A stretch of 64,000 nucleotides of DNA from Actinomycetes bacterium (GTDB taxonomy: Bacteria > Actinomycetota > Acidimicrobiia > Acidimicrobiales > Ilumatobacteraceae). Positions 17,963-31,294 of this stretch are shown here, piece by piece (within the stretch, counting starts at the first letter, position 1; the number at the start of each line of letters is the position of its first letter). The notes below the pieces were generated by a model. It had not been told where the DNA came from. It ran no database searches and was given only the letters and a program-made list of their open reading frames with translations. The position numbers and the translations under genes were made by a program. Location: positions 29,952 to 93,951 of the forward strand of contig JANYDH010000103.1 of assembly GCA_025359865.1 (NCBI GenBank), read 5' to 3'.

Positions 17963-18011
17963 GAGCTTTGGTCGTGAGATGTCGCTGAGCCGCATCTCAT
18001 GACCAAAGCTC
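17963..18011. repeat. Dispersed palindrome, family A, copy 1
   Basis: Two 19-base arms (17963-17981 and 17993-18011) pair with a single G-T mismatch around an 11-base loop. The core, CTTTGGTCGTGAGATGTCGC, recurs at 32553-32603. This copy lies in a short divergent intergenic region, so it is not placed as a simple terminator. Confidence 0.85.
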
Positions 18012-18028
18012 CACGGGGAAGTGCCGGA

Positions 18029-18286
18029 ATGGTGCAGACTGTGCGGATGGGATTCGAAGTGCACGTGGTAGTCACTCTGTCGAAGTCGCCCAACGAGACG
18101 CTGATGACCGCGCTCGACCACCAGTTCGGGTCGGCCCACCACGATGCTGGGGCGAAACTGGTGACGATCTCCGAGCATGTTTCGGTGTCGAGCGAGGCCG
18201 ACGCGATTGAGTTCGTCCGCAGCCTCGTACTCGCAGCGATACCACCCGGCTCGAAGATCACAGAAATGACCGCCACCCCCGGCTGA
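18029..18286 (+). CDS. Small hypothetical protein
   Basis: A predicted 85-residue protein. The ATG at 18029 is preceded by GGGGAA at reasonable spacing; the conserved-looking part starts at ATG 18047 (MGFEVHVVVTLSK). The pattern is two beta-alpha units, suggesting a small ferredoxin-like fold, but I recognise no family. An ATG at 17999 lies inside the palindrome and is less likely. It is divergent from the decarboxylase and followed by a palindrome of family B. Confidence 0.55.
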   Translation: MVQTVRMGFEVHVVVTLSKSPNETLMTALDHQFGSAHHDAGAKLVTISEHVSVSSEADAIEFVRSLVLAAIPPGSKITEMTATPG

Positions 18287-18324
18287 TGAAGCCACCCGGA
18301 CGCGCCCACGGCTGTTCGGCCCGC

Positions 18325-18390
18325 AACGACGCAGCGTTTGGTAGGTCGAGCCCCCTGAGGGGGGCCGCACCTACCAAACGCTGCGTCGTT
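18325..18390. repeat. Dispersed palindrome, family B, copy 1
   Basis: Perfect 22-base arms (18325-18346 and 18369-18390) enclose a second, inner GC-rich hairpin. The core GCGTTTGGTAGGT reappears in inverted orientation at 55138-55193. It lies between convergent genes, so it may also serve as a bidirectional terminator. Confidence 0.88.
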
Positions 18391-18448
18391 GACTGGGCTG
18401 CGGGCTGGACTGGGCTGCGGGCTGGACTGGGCTCGAGTGGGCCGGAAC

Positions 18449-19546
18449 TCAGGAGCGGGCGACGCGGATCTCTTCGAGCAGGGCGGCTGCAAGCCTGGCA
18501 CGGTCGACCATCGTGTCGACGAGCACGTACTCGTGATCGGCGTGGGCACCGCCGCCCACCGCACCGAGGCCATCGAGGGTGGCAACGCCAACCGCTGCGG
18601 TGAAGTTGCCGTCGCTGCCGCCTCCAACGGCCATACCGCTCACAGCGGGCAGTCCGGCCCGGGCCGCAGCGCTCTGGGCCAGCGGGAACAGCGTGGCTGA
18701 CGACGACTCGTGCATGGGTGGCCGATTGATGCCACCACGCACGTCGACCCGAGCCTCGGCGAGTGACGGTTGCAGCGAGGCCATCAACGCCTCGATCCGC
18801 TCCTTCTCTCCCGGTTCGACCACGCGGACATCGATCTTGACCCGCGTCTCGGCTGGCACCACGTTGTCGGCGGTACCGGCCGAGGCCATTGTCGGCGTCA
18901 CGGTCGTTCCGGTGGCTGGATCGCCGAACGTTGCGACGCGGCCGATCAGTTCAGCTGCCGCAACGAGGGAGTTGACACCCTTTTCCGGCTCGAGCCCCGC
19001 GTGCGAGGCTCGGCCGTGTACGACCACTTCGAACGTGCCGGTGCCTTTGCGGGCTGTCTTCAGCGCACCGCCGTCGGCGCTCGGCTCGAACACCAAGACG
19101 GCACCGCACGCAAGCGCACGCTGTTCGATGTAGTCACGCGATGCACCCGAGCCAACCTCTTCGTCGGCGGTGATCAGGATCTCGATACCCGAGCGATCAG
19201 CGAGCGACGCGACCGCATGAATGGCCTGCACGATGCCGGCCTTCATGTCGAACACGCCGGGCCCGGTAGCGCGACCCTCGCTGATCGTGAATGGCCGAGC
19301 AGCAAGGGCTCCCACCGGAAAGACGGTGTCGTGATGGCCGACCATCAGCACCGAGGGCGTACCACCGCCCTGCCAGTGCACATGGGGACCCGCCGGGCTC
19401 TCGACGAGCACGGGGCGTGAGCCCAACCGTCGCTCCATCACGTCGGCGATCGCATCCGCCGAACGGGTCAAGGCCACCACGTCATACGAGGGCGACTCGA
19501 TGTTCACGAGTACAGCAAGATCGTCCAACAGATCGGCGAGTTCCAT
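18449..19546 (-). CDS. M20 family metallopeptidase (glutamate carboxypeptidase-like)
   Basis: A 365-residue zinc peptidase. The metal ligands and catalytic acids appear in order: MVGHHDTVFP with the His and following Asp, GPGVFDMKAGIV with the bridging Asp, TADEEVGSGASRDY with the Glu pair, and the C-terminal GGGAHADHEYV with the last His. A lid domain with the conserved GRASHAG His lies in the middle. The closest known type is CPG2-like carboxypeptidase, which removes C-terminal glutamate from folates and peptides; the actual substrate is not determined. No signal peptide is visible, so it is probably cytoplasmic. Divergent from the CocE-like gene. Confidence 0.92.
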   Translation of the reverse strand: MELADLLDDLAVLVNIESPSYDVVALTRSADAIADVMERRLGSRPVLVESPAGPHVHWQGGGTPSVLMVGHHDTVFPVGALAARPFTISEGRATGPGVFDMKAGIVQAIHAVASLADRSGIEILITADEEVGSGASRDYIEQRALACGAVLVFEPSADGGALKTARKGTGTFEVVVHGRASHAGLEPEKGVNSLVAAAELIGRVATFGDPATGTTVTPTMASAGTADNVVPAETRVKIDVRVVEPGEKERIEALMASLQPSLAEARVDVRGGINRPPMHESSSATLFPLAQSAAARAGLPAVSGMAVGGGSDGNFTAAVGVATLDGLGAVGGGAHADHEYVLVDTMVDRARLAAALLEEIRVARS

Positions 19547-19611
19547 GCCAGCAGTATCGCAGGTGCCACCACGACATGGCCCGGTTGCCTACGGCCTGCC
19601 ATGATGCCGCA

Positions 19612-21978
19612 ATGCGTACTCATAGTCTTCGTTGGTCACTCGGCCTCGCCATCGTCGGCCTGCTGGCTGCCTCCTGCAGCGACGGCTCGTCTACTGCGCC
19701 CATCACCTCACCTGCTGTGGCGTCGACAACCACCAGCACTACACCCAAGCCCGCCGAAACCGGCGCGACCGACGCGGTCAGCACCTCGCCGGCTGAAACC
19801 ACGACGTCCACGACGTCTGCCACTACCACGACGACCATTGGGCTGGCAAAGGCTACGTTCGTCGTGCAGCCCGGCACGGAACAGGTTGCGATCCTCGATG
19901 CTGTCCCGGGTACGGCCGTCAGTCTGATCGATGCCACCGGTGAAGAAGCGGCTTCCGGTTCAGTCGACGAGCAAGGATCGCTGTTGTTCCGCGACATCAC
20001 ACCCGGCGACGACTACCTGCTGCGTACCAGAGACGAAGAGTCCGCACCATTCACGGTCGCCGACCCATCGGTGCATCCCGATGCTGCCCTGTACTCGCGA
20101 CAGGACCAACTTCGCGCAGGAGGCTTCGGATACATCGTCACTCGCGACGGAACCACGCTCAGCGCCAACGTGGTGTTACCAGGTCCGGCAGAGAATGGGC
20201 CGTACCCAACCGTCGTGGAGTACAGCGGCTATCAGCCGAGTGATCCCGGAAGTGCGCAGTTTGCGCAGATCTACACGGCGATGGGCTTTGCCTACGTAGG
20301 TGTGAACATGCGCGGCACCGGCTGTTCCGGCGGCTCGTACCGGTTCTTTGAGACGGTGCAGAGCCTCGACGGCTACGACGCGATCGAGGCCGTTGCGGCC
20401 CAGCCCTGGGTGATGGATCATCAGGTCGGCATGGTCGGGATCTCGTATCCGGGCATCAGCCAGTTGTTCGTCGCAGCCACCCAGCCCCCCAGTTTGGAGG
20501 CGATCACGCCACTCAGCGTGCTCGACGACAGCTACCGGTCCACGCTGTACCCGGGCGGCATCTTGAACACCGGGTTTGCGGTGAAATGGACTCAAGACCG
20601 CGTGGACAGCGCTAAGCCGTACGGGCAGGCCTGGAGCAAGAAGCGTGCAGACGGCGGCGACACCGTTTGTGCCGACAATCAGCTGGTCCGGCTGCAGAAC
20701 CCCGACCTCCTGCAAGAGATCAGGGACAACCCGTACTATTCGAGTCCGCTCGGCGACAGTCTCGCTCCGGCCACGTTCGTCGACAAGATCACGGTGCCGG
20801 TGTTCATCGCCGGAGCATGGCAAGACGAGCAGACCGGTGGCCACTTCCCGGTGATGCTGGCGAACTTCACGGGCTCGCCACATGTGTTCGCGACCCTGAC
20901 GAACGGCCTACATACGGAGTCGATCATGCCTGGCGTGTTCCAGCGATATGCCGAGTTCTTGCAGTTGTACGTCGCCAAGCAGGTGCCTGACATGACGGCC
21001 GTCAACGGCATCGTGCCCGTGCTCGGGAACACGATCAGTGGCGTCGGCGACTTCCCCTCATTCGACAATCGCTTTGCCGGGAACACGTACGAACAGGCGC
21101 TCGCCGCGTTCGAGGCCGAGCCGGAAGTGCGGATCAACTTCGAAGAAGGTGCGGCCGACGGGCTAGCACCCGGCACGCCATTCCCGAGGTTCACGGCGGA
21201 CTTTGCGTCTTGGCCGGTGCCAACGGCGGTGGCTACTAGTTTCTACCTGAACGACAACGGCGTGATGACTGACGCACCGCCAACGGCCGAGCGACCATGT
21301 GCGTGCTCGTACGTCGCCGACCCGACCGTCCTACCACAGACCTTCTACACGGGCGACAGCAACGCGATCTGGCAGGCCACCACGACCTATGACTGGCAAC
21401 CGATCCCGGATGGGACAGGGCTCGGCTACGCGACCCCACCACTAGCGTCCGACACCGTGATCGTGGGCTCCGGCTCGGTCGATCTATGGATTCGAGCCGA
21501 CAAAGACGGTGCACCCGTAGGCGACACCGACCTCGAGGTAACCATCAGCGAGATTCGCCCCGACGGCCAGGAGGTCTACGTCCAAAGCGGTTGGCTGCGC
21601 GCCTCACAGCGCGCACTCGACGAGCAGGCGAGTACCGATCTCCACCCGGTGCACACGCACCTGGAGGCCGACGCCTCACCGCTTCCGGCCGGCGAACTGA
21701 CCCCGGTGCGCGTCGAGTTGTTCCCGTTCGCGTATGCATTCCGCGCCGGTTCGCAGATCCGACTCACCATCGACGCGCCCGGCAACAATCGGCCCGTCTG
21801 GGTCTTCAACACCATCTCGGCCGGTGAGACCGTGACCATCGACCACTCGGCGAACCACCCATCGCGCGTTGTCCTGCCTGTCGTCAGCGGAGTGGCAGTG
21901 CCACCTGGCTTGGCCGCCTGCGGATCGCTGCGTGGGCAGCCATGTCGTGCGTACGTCCCTGCATCCAGCGGCGGCTGA
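19612..21978 (+). CDS. CocE/NonD (S15-type) hydrolase lipoprotein
   Basis: A 788-residue exported hydrolase. The N-terminus is a lipoprotein signal (GLAIVGLLAASCSDG, acylated Cys about residue 21) followed by a Thr/Ser-rich linker to about residue 80. The alpha/beta-hydrolase core has the nucleophile in GMVGISYPGIS (Ser about 278), an acid in FIAGAWQDEQTGG and a His in LTNGLHTES. The C-terminal third is the jelly-roll domain of the X-Pro dipeptidyl-peptidase/CocE family. Members cleave esters or X-Pro peptides. It probably sits on the outer face of the membrane. The ATG at 19612 is chosen because it gives a proper signal peptide. Confidence 0.92.
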   Translation: MRTHSLRWSLGLAIVGLLAASCSDGSSTAPITSPAVASTTTSTTPKPAETGATDAVSTSPAETTTSTTSATTTTTIGLAKATFVVQPGTEQVAILDAVPGTAVSLIDATGEEAASGSVDEQGSLLFRDITPGDDYLLRTRDEESAPFTVADPSVHPDAALYSRQDQLRAGGFGYIVTRDGTTLSANVVLPGPAENGPYPTVVEYSGYQPSDPGSAQFAQIYTAMGFAYVGVNMRGTGCSGGSYRFFETVQSLDGYDAIEAVAAQPWVMDHQVGMVGISYPGISQLFVAATQPPSLEAITPLSVLDDSYRSTLYPGGILNTGFAVKWTQDRVDSAKPYGQAWSKKRADGGDTVCADNQLVRLQNPDLLQEIRDNPYYSSPLGDSLAPATFVDKITVPVFIAGAWQDEQTGGHFPVMLANFTGSPHVFATLTNGLHTESIMPGVFQRYAEFLQLYVAKQVPDMTAVNGIVPVLGNTISGVGDFPSFDNRFAGNTYEQALAAFEAEPEVRINFEEGAADGLAPGTPFPRFTADFASWPVPTAVATSFYLNDNGVMTDAPPTAERPCACSYVADPTVLPQTFYTGDSNAIWQATTTYDWQPIPDGTGLGYATPPLASDTVIVGSGSVDLWIRADKDGAPVGDTDLEVTISEIRPDGQEVYVQSGWLRASQRALDEQASTDLHPVHTHLEADASPLPAGELTPVRVELFPFAYAFRAGSQIRLTIDAPGNNRPVWVFNTISAGETVTIDHSANHPSRVVLPVVSGVAVPPGLAACGSLRGQPCRAYVPASSGG

Positions 21979-22079
21979 TCGCGAGCTGGTTCTTCGTAGG
22001 ATGCTGCCGTGACAGCAGATCGGCCGTCTTTCTCGGTGTCAATCGGCTGTACGTGCCGTTGATCGACGTTTCCCGCCTG

Positions 22080-22937
22080 ATGTGTCGGAACCTCGCCGTA
22101 TGCACGATCCTTATGGCCGGCGGCCCAGCCCTCGACACTGCCAACTCCAGTGACATCCCGCTCGTGTCGCGGATCAGCCCCGTCATCTCAGCTGCTAGGG
22201 CCACCACTCCGGCCATCCGTGTGCAGACCGACCCGGTTACGACGTGTCAACGGATCGCCACCAACGTCGCTGCCCGCCGCCCGGACTCGACGCAGTTGGT
22301 GATCGTCCGTACTGCCGCATGGACCGACACCACGGCCACGGTGGAGATTGCCGACCGCTCGGGAACGGGCTGGATCTGCAGTACTCCCATGGCGGCCCGC
22401 CTGGGCAGACAGGGGTGGCGCCCGCTACCCGACCGGCGCAGCGGCGATGACACCACCCCGGCCGGGGTGTTTCCGCTCGGCACGATGACCGCCCCGGACG
22501 GCCGGCCGTTCTCGTTCTTCGGCAACGACGCCGACCCCGGCGTCATTGCCGGCAACTACCGACCCGTACAATCCGGTGACTGCTTCGGAGCAACGCCGAA
22601 CACCACCGGCTACGGCCATCTTCGCGACGACATCTCATGTCCTGGTCCCGACGACGAGTACCTCCCGAACATCGGCCCGTACACCACCGTCGCCTTGATC
22701 GGGGCGAACATGGAGCCCGACGTGTCAGGAGACGCCCCTGGCGAACCGCCGTATGCGGCGGCGATCTTTCTACACCGGTTCACCTACGTCAACACCGCAG
22801 CGTTGACCGGTCCGACGAAGCCGACGTCCGGCTGTGTGTCGTTGGCGCAGCACGATTTGACCTCGGTGTTGCTTCGGCTCCGGCCTGGCGCACAGTTCGC
22901 AATGGGACCAACCGACTGGTTGCTGACGCAGGCCTGA
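22080..22937 (+). CDS. Exported L,D-transpeptidase-like (YkuD-type) protein
   Basis: About 285 residues from ATG 22080; a TTG at 22059 is an alternative that lengthens the signal-like N-terminus (NLAVCTILMAGGPAL). The core carries the YkuD pattern: DDTTPAGVFPLGTM, then FLHRF with His at about 232, and TSGCVSLAQHD with the catalytic Cys at about 252. Such enzymes form 3-3 cross-links in peptidoglycan or anchor proteins; some related proteins have lost activity. It begins about 100 bases after the CocE-like gene on the same strand. The GNDADPG and YGHLRDD segments suit the subgroup with a covering lid. Confidence 0.83.
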   Translation: MCRNLAVCTILMAGGPALDTANSSDIPLVSRISPVISAARATTPAIRVQTDPVTTCQRIATNVAARRPDSTQLVIVRTAAWTDTTATVEIADRSGTGWICSTPMAARLGRQGWRPLPDRRSGDDTTPAGVFPLGTMTAPDGRPFSFFGNDADPGVIAGNYRPVQSGDCFGATPNTTGYGHLRDDISCPGPDDEYLPNIGPYTTVALIGANMEPDVSGDAPGEPPYAAAIFLHRFTYVNTAALTGPTKPTSGCVSLAQHDLTSVLLRLRPGAQFAMGPTDWLLTQA

Positions 22938-23035
22938 CGTTTGCCTTCTCTTACCGTAGCGATCACGGGTTCAGGCCACATATCGCCCACAACGGGACCT
23001 ACACGACAGCGCGGGCCTTCTCATGAGTCGCGTCC

Positions 23036-23314
23036 TCATCGCACCGAGGATTCAACGGCGGCGCCGTCAGACCCTGCTTGACATAGGAGGACCAACACCT
23101 GGTCGTGATCCTCGCTGGCGGCGCGGTGGCCGAGTCTGGCTCCGCACCCAGCGTCGGCCGCGTTGATCGCGGCGTGGATCGCCAAGCTTGTCGCCGCCGT
23201 GCAGCGGCCTTCGGCGAACTCGTTCACTGCTGCAGCTGCATACTCCTCGGACTTGCCAGCGTAGGCGCGAACCTGCGCTAGGGAGACGGGTCGCGACTTC
23301 ATCGGTCTAGCCAT
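23036..23314 (-). CDS. HEPN-domain protein (short C-terminus)
   Basis: A 92-residue helical protein with the HEPN signature R-X5-H in GHRAASEDHDQVL, the RNase active-site motif of HEPN toxins, and the family-typical AIHAAINAADA helix. It overlaps the end of the upstream MNT-like gene by 8 bases, a usual MNT-HEPN pairing. It ends at SDGAAVESSVR, earlier than the roughly 115-120 residues I expect, so its last helix seems missing. The partner is also damaged, so the module may be inactive. Confidence 0.78.
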   Translation of the reverse strand: MARPMKSRPVSLAQVRAYAGKSEEYAAAAVNEFAEGRCTAATSLAIHAAINAADAGCGARLGHRAASEDHDQVLVLLCQAGSDGAAVESSVR

Positions 23315-23660
23315 GCTCAGTGCCCGCTAGGTCGTCGAGCGTCAGGCCGTGAACGATCCGGCCGTCAGGTCGAATGCCGTGCCACACAGCCCGCCGCCCC
23401 TGTAAGCGTGCTGCGATCTCGCCGATGGGTACTTCAAGCACCTCAGCGGAGTTGATGACACTGTCGGGGGGCACCGCCAACATGGCGGTCGCATTGCCAA
23501 TGTCGGCGAGGACCCTCTCGCTGGCTGCTGCCAGATCCAGCACGGCCCGGGCTGCCACGTGGCCGGCGAGCACGGCAAGCACCCGTCCTTGGGTACCGGG
23601 GATGACGGCCGAGATCGGGTGGAGGAAGTCCGTGTCGGCAAGAAACCTCCTACACATCAT
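23307..23660 (-). CDS. MNT-type antitoxin partner with two apparent internal deletions
   Basis: A 117-residue protein paired with the HEPN gene. The start (FLHPISAVIPGTQGRVLAVLA) and end (EVLEVPIGEIAARL, then GIRPDGRIVHGLTLDDLAG) match the ends of a ~200-residue actinobacterial family I know as winged-helix plus MNT nucleotidyltransferase partners of HEPN proteins. The helix-turn-helix middle and the nucleotidyltransferase core (GSxxRGxxxxxSDxD) are both missing, yet the reading frame stays open across both junctions. I read this as a degenerate antitoxin with in-frame deletions; the comparison rests on memory of the family. Confidence 0.55.
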   Translation of the reverse strand: MMCRRFLADTDFLHPISAVIPGTQGRVLAVLAGHVAARAVLDLAAASERVLADIGNATAMLAVPPDSVINSAEVLEVPIGEIAARLQGRRAVWHGIRPDGRIVHGLTLDDLAGTEHG

Positions 23661-23708
23661 AAATGAATCGATCGTTCCGTATATGTGGTGTGTTTCAGGT
23701 GACCGGAG

Positions 23709-25091
23709 TCATGCGTTGACGAGACCCAGGACTTCGTCGAAGCCTTCTTGGAGGCAGCGCAGAAACTCGTCCGGATCGGGGATTGCTGCTGCATCGGTGT
23801 TGACGCCGATACAGCACACACCCCGGTACGACATCAACGTCACGTTGACCGACGAGCCGGCGGTGGGGCCGAACGGGTAGAGGCGCAACACCTCGGCGCC
23901 GGTGAGGTACATCGGCGTCGGCACCCCAGGGACGTTGCTGGCGAGGAAGTCGACGTGTTTCAGCATCGAGCCGATCACGCCGCGCGGCATGGCGTTCAAC
24001 ACTCCGGCGATGGCCTCGGTATGCGCGAGCGACCGCTCCCTGCGGATACCGCCGGCCACCTTGTGCAGTTCCGCGATTCGCTCCGCCGGATCCACCAATC
24101 CGGCGGGCACGACGAACCGCATCACCGTCACATGATTTCCGCCGGCTGGATCGTCGTCTGACCGCAAGCTGACCGGCATGGCCACCCGGAGCTCGGCCGC
24201 CTCGGCCCCGTGGTGCTCGTGGTACTTGCGTAGCCCCCCGGTGATCCCGGCGAGGAACCCGTCGTTCAAGGAACCCCCCGCTGTCTTCGATGCCCGGCGG
24301 AGGGCGTCGACGGGCACTTCGAGGGTACGGAGGTGGGAGGCAAGCATCCGGTCGCGCATGACGGGCGAGAGCGTCGTGAACGTCGGAGCAACCACCCTGC
24401 CGATCGACCGTGCGGTCTCGATCATGTCGACCGCAGCCTGCTGCGGATGACGGATCGCCTGCAACAACGACGGGAACACCGACTTCACCTGCGCGCGCAC
24501 GAGGTGCACGACGCCGTTGATGTCGTGCTCCACCACGTCGCGCAGCATCGACACCGAAGAATTCGTCCGGGGCGTCGGGAGCCGATCGGGATGCGGTGGC
24601 TGAGGTGCATCCGCCTCGAAGTCGTACAGATGGGCAGCGAGTTGCACCGACCCGATGCCGTCGGTGAGCACGTGATGGGCCTTCATCACGAAACCGGCGC
24701 GGCCACCATCGAGGCCCTCGACCAGAGTGAACTCCCACAGTGGGCGAGCGCGGTCGAATCCCGACATCGCTGCCGTCCTGGCGTAGTCCAACAGGTCCTG
24801 CTCGCCCGCCGGGCTCGGTAACTGCACGCGGCGCAGGTGATAGCCAAGGTCGAAGTCGGCATCGTCGACCCATCGCAGCGTGGTCGGATGCAGCGGGACG
24901 GACACCACCTTCTCGCGCAGCGCCGGTACCTGGGTGATCGCGTGCTCGACGCGAGCGACCATATCGGGCCACGACGGAGCATGGTCGAGCACGGCAACTG
25001 CCAAGATGGTCGAACGCAACAACGGGTCGGCCTCGACCATCCACATGATCGCGTCGATCTGGCTGAGATAGCCCTGCTCGTGGCCCCCCAT
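23709..25091 (-). CDS. Wax ester synthase/diacylglycerol acyltransferase (WS/DGAT)
   Basis: A 460-residue acyltransferase from ATG 25091, preceded by GGAGGAGC. The catalytic HHxxxDG motif is present as KAHHVLTDGIGS near residue 139, and the C-terminal half has the family motif SNVPGVPTPMYLTG and the final NVTLMSYRG. These enzymes esterify fatty acyl-CoA to diacylglycerol or fatty alcohols, making storage lipid in actinobacteria. It is divergent from nifJ. Together with the acyl-CoA dehydrogenase and P450 genes it suggests active lipid metabolism. Confidence 0.94.
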   Translation of the reverse strand: MGGHEQGYLSQIDAIMWMVEADPLLRSTILAVAVLDHAPSWPDMVARVEHAITQVPALREKVVSVPLHPTTLRWVDDADFDLGYHLRRVQLPSPAGEQDLLDYARTAAMSGFDRARPLWEFTLVEGLDGGRAGFVMKAHHVLTDGIGSVQLAAHLYDFEADAPQPPHPDRLPTPRTNSSVSMLRDVVEHDINGVVHLVRAQVKSVFPSLLQAIRHPQQAAVDMIETARSIGRVVAPTFTTLSPVMRDRMLASHLRTLEVPVDALRRASKTAGGSLNDGFLAGITGGLRKYHEHHGAEAAELRVAMPVSLRSDDDPAGGNHVTVMRFVVPAGLVDPAERIAELHKVAGGIRRERSLAHTEAIAGVLNAMPRGVIGSMLKHVDFLASNVPGVPTPMYLTGAEVLRLYPFGPTAGSSVNVTLMSYRGVCCIGVNTDAAAIPDPDEFLRCLQEGFDEVLGLVNA

Positions 25092-25269
25092 CTCTGCTCC
25101 TCCTCTCTGACCAACGTCGGTACGGCCACTACTCACGGTAGGGGGCACACCGACACCTCCGGTAGGGCCGAAAGCCCCTGGTTGGCGCGCGCAGTCCGCC
25201 GTACCGTGCTGAGGGAAACCACGTTCGCGGCTACTTGTTGTCGCTGACGCCCGATGGATACGAGGTGCC

Positions 25270-28946
<3,677 letters not shown>

Positions 28947-28950
<4 letters not shown>

Positions 28951-29945
28951 TCGACCTGACCACCCGTTACCTGGGCTTCACACTGCGCAGCCCGATCGTC
29001 GCATCATCGAGTCCTGCCACCGGCGACCCGGCGCTGTGGGAGCGACTGGAAAACGCTGGCGCCGGTGCCATCGTCTTGCCGTCGCTGTTCGAGGAGCAGA
29101 TCGAGCACGAGGCGTTCACTATCGATGCCACGCTCGACGCGGGCACCAACAGCTTCGGCGAGGCACTGAGCTACTTGCCGGAGTACGACGACTACGACAC
29201 CGGCCCGTTCCGCCATCTGACGCTGGTGGAGCAGGCCCGCAACCGCTTGACGATCCCGGTGATCGCCAGCCTCAACGGCACCACCACGGGAGGTTGGGTG
29301 CGCTACGCACACCACCTGGTCGACGCCGGCGCTCAGGCGATCGAGTTGAACCTCTACGACGTCGTGGTGGACCCCATGCACAGCGCAGCCGATGTGGAGC
29401 GGAGGTACCTCGAACTCGTGCAGGCGGTCCGAGCCGAGATCAAGGTACCGCTCGCCGTGAAGCTCAGCCCGTGGTTTACGGCTCTTGGCAATTTCGTGCG
29501 CGGGCTCGAACAGGCCGGCGCCGACGGCGTGGTGCTGTTCAATCGGCTGTACCAACCCGACATCGACCTCGCCACGCTCGACGTGACGCCGCGTCTGCAC
29601 CTGTCGACATCGTCCGAGTCGCGCCTGCCGTTGCACTGGATCGGCATTCTGCGCGGCAACACGACGTGCTCGCTCGCCGGCACGACCGGCGTACACGATG
29701 GTTCCGATGCGCTAAAGCTGTTACTGGCGGGGGCAGACGTGGCAATGACCGCGAGCGCGTTGTTGCGCCATGCCCCGGAACGGATCGGTGTGATCTTGGA
29801 GTGGATCCGCGACTGGATGATCGAGCGCGACTACGACAGCATCGAGCAACTGAAGGGAAGCGTCAGTCGCGGCAATGTTGCCGACCCGGCCGTCTATGAA
29901 CGGGCGAACTATTACCAGATGCTGCAGAGTTGGCCCCACCACTGA
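28947..29945 (+). CDS. Dihydroorotate dehydrogenase-like FMN protein
   Basis: A 332-residue TIM-barrel flavoprotein of the DHODH class, beginning LTTRYLGFTLRSPIVASSS. FMN-contact regions include IPVIASLNGTTTGGWVRYA, AIELNLYDV and VPLAVKLSPW. A full PyrD active site is not clear to me, and the gene is not in a pyrimidine operon: it is coupled to nifJ by a 4-base overlap. This nifJ/DHODH-like pairing recurs in other bacteria, so a redox role in the pyruvate oxidoreductase system is more likely than orotate synthesis (inference). Confidence 0.85.
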
Positions 29946-29968
29946 GCACTGAGCACTGAGCACTCAGC
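29941..29968. repeat. 7-bp tandem repeat (ACTGAGC x4)
   Basis: Three perfect copies of ACTGAGC and one with a single change, starting in the last codons of the DHODH-like gene. The copies are contiguous, without spacers, so this is not a CRISPR array. Confidence 0.7.
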
Positions 29969-30068
29969 ACCGATCGGTGCATCAGTTTCGCTGACTGACG
30001 CGCCAGGCATCCTGACTGTCGACACTGGCAGTCGTGGTTCGACAGATCGTTCGCTACCGTCGCGACTT

Positions 30069-31217
30069 GTGAACACCCGTCACCTCCTCCCGTCCGCGAA
30101 GATCGCCGAATTCCTCGCGACGACGGATGCCCCCACGCCGTTCGTGGTGATCGATGTCGACCTTGTCGAGCAGCGTTATCGCGAACTCGTCACCGCCATA
30201 CCCAGTGCGAATGTGTACTACGCGGTCAAGGCCAACCCGGGGCTTCCGCTACTCGAGCGCCTTGCTGCATTGGGTTCCGCATTCGACGTGGCCAGCCCCG
30301 CTGAGATCGACCGGTGTCTCACCGTCGGAGCCGACCCGGCGCTCATTTCCTACGGCAACACCATCAAGAAGCGCCGCGACATCGAATACGCAGTGTCTTG
30401 CGGCGTCAGCCGGTTCACCATCGATGCGCAGCCTGAACTCGACAAGCTGATAGATGTAGCACCGGCTGCCTCGGTGTGCGTACGGCTGCGTCATGAATGT
30501 GGCGGAGCCGACTGGCCCCTGTCACGCAAGTTCGGTTGCGACGCTCCCGATGTCGAGCGACTTCTGGTCGCTGCGAGCGAGGCGGGCATGCAGTCCGGGG
30601 TGTCGTTCCACGTCGGCTCACAACAGCGCGACCTCGGCGCATGGGACGAGACGCTCGAAGTCGTGGCCCACATCGTCGGGCGCGCCCGCGACCGTGGGGC
30701 GATGCCCAGCTTCTTGAACCTTGGCGGTGGCTTTCCCGGTACGTATCTTGAAGATGCGCCGCCGATCCACGCCTACGGCGGCGCCGTCAGGGATGCGCTC
30801 GCGCTGTGGTTCCCCGAAGGCCTCGACGAGATCATGATCGAACCCGGCCGCTACCTTGCCGCCGATGCGGGCGTGCTGCGCAGCGAAGTGGTGCTGGTCT
30901 CGCGCCGCTCACCAGAAGATGACGTGCGCTGGGTCTACCTCGACTGCGGCAAGTTTCATGGTCTCGCTGAAACCATGGACGAGGCGATCCGTTACCGGCT
31001 CCGCACGCCGCATGATGGCACCCCCACCGGCCAGGTCGCACTCGCCGGGCCAACATGCGACTCTGCCGACGTGTTGTACGAAAAGACCGCGTATGAGTTG
31101 CCACTTGCTCTTGCCGAGGGTGACATGGTCGACATCTTGTCGGCGGGCGCCTACACCACCACCTACAGCTCCGTCGGGTTCAACGGCTTCCCGCCCTTGG
31201 ACGAGCACTTCGTCTGA
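30069..31217 (+). CDS. Fold type III PLP decarboxylase (ornithine/lysine decarboxylase-like)
   Basis: A 382-residue member of the Orn/DAP/Arg decarboxylase family 2, from GTG 30069. The PLP lysine is Lys54 in VYYAVKANPGLPLL; the phosphate-binding glycines lie in NLGGGFPG and EPGRYLAADAG; the second-subunit active-site Cys is in AGPTCDSADVLYE. Length and motifs fit eukaryotic-type ornithine decarboxylase rather than DAP decarboxylase LysA. The product would be putrescine or cadaverine. It is followed after 77 bases by the acyl-CoA dehydrogenase gene. Confidence 0.9.
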   Translation: MNTRHLLPSAKIAEFLATTDAPTPFVVIDVDLVEQRYRELVTAIPSANVYYAVKANPGLPLLERLAALGSAFDVASPAEIDRCLTVGADPALISYGNTIKKRRDIEYAVSCGVSRFTIDAQPELDKLIDVAPAASVCVRLRHECGGADWPLSRKFGCDAPDVERLLVAASEAGMQSGVSFHVGSQQRDLGAWDETLEVVAHIVGRARDRGAMPSFLNLGGGFPGTYLEDAPPIHAYGGAVRDALALWFPEGLDEIMIEPGRYLAADAGVLRSEVVLVSRRSPEDDVRWVYLDCGKFHGLAETMDEAIRYRLRTPHDGTPTGQVALAGPTCDSADVLYEKTAYELPLALAEGDMVDILSAGAYTTTYSSVGFNGFPPLDEHFV

Positions 31218-31294
31218 GGCGGCTCGTGGCGGCAGACGCGAGGACGCGAGGCTGGATTGAGCCGCACGTGGTGAGACCGGCGAGACTGACGGAT

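Noticed and set aside
29941..29968. Short tandem repeats that could suggest a CRISPR array
   Set aside because: Units are 7 bases and contiguous, without spacers; no cas genes are present anywhere in the window.
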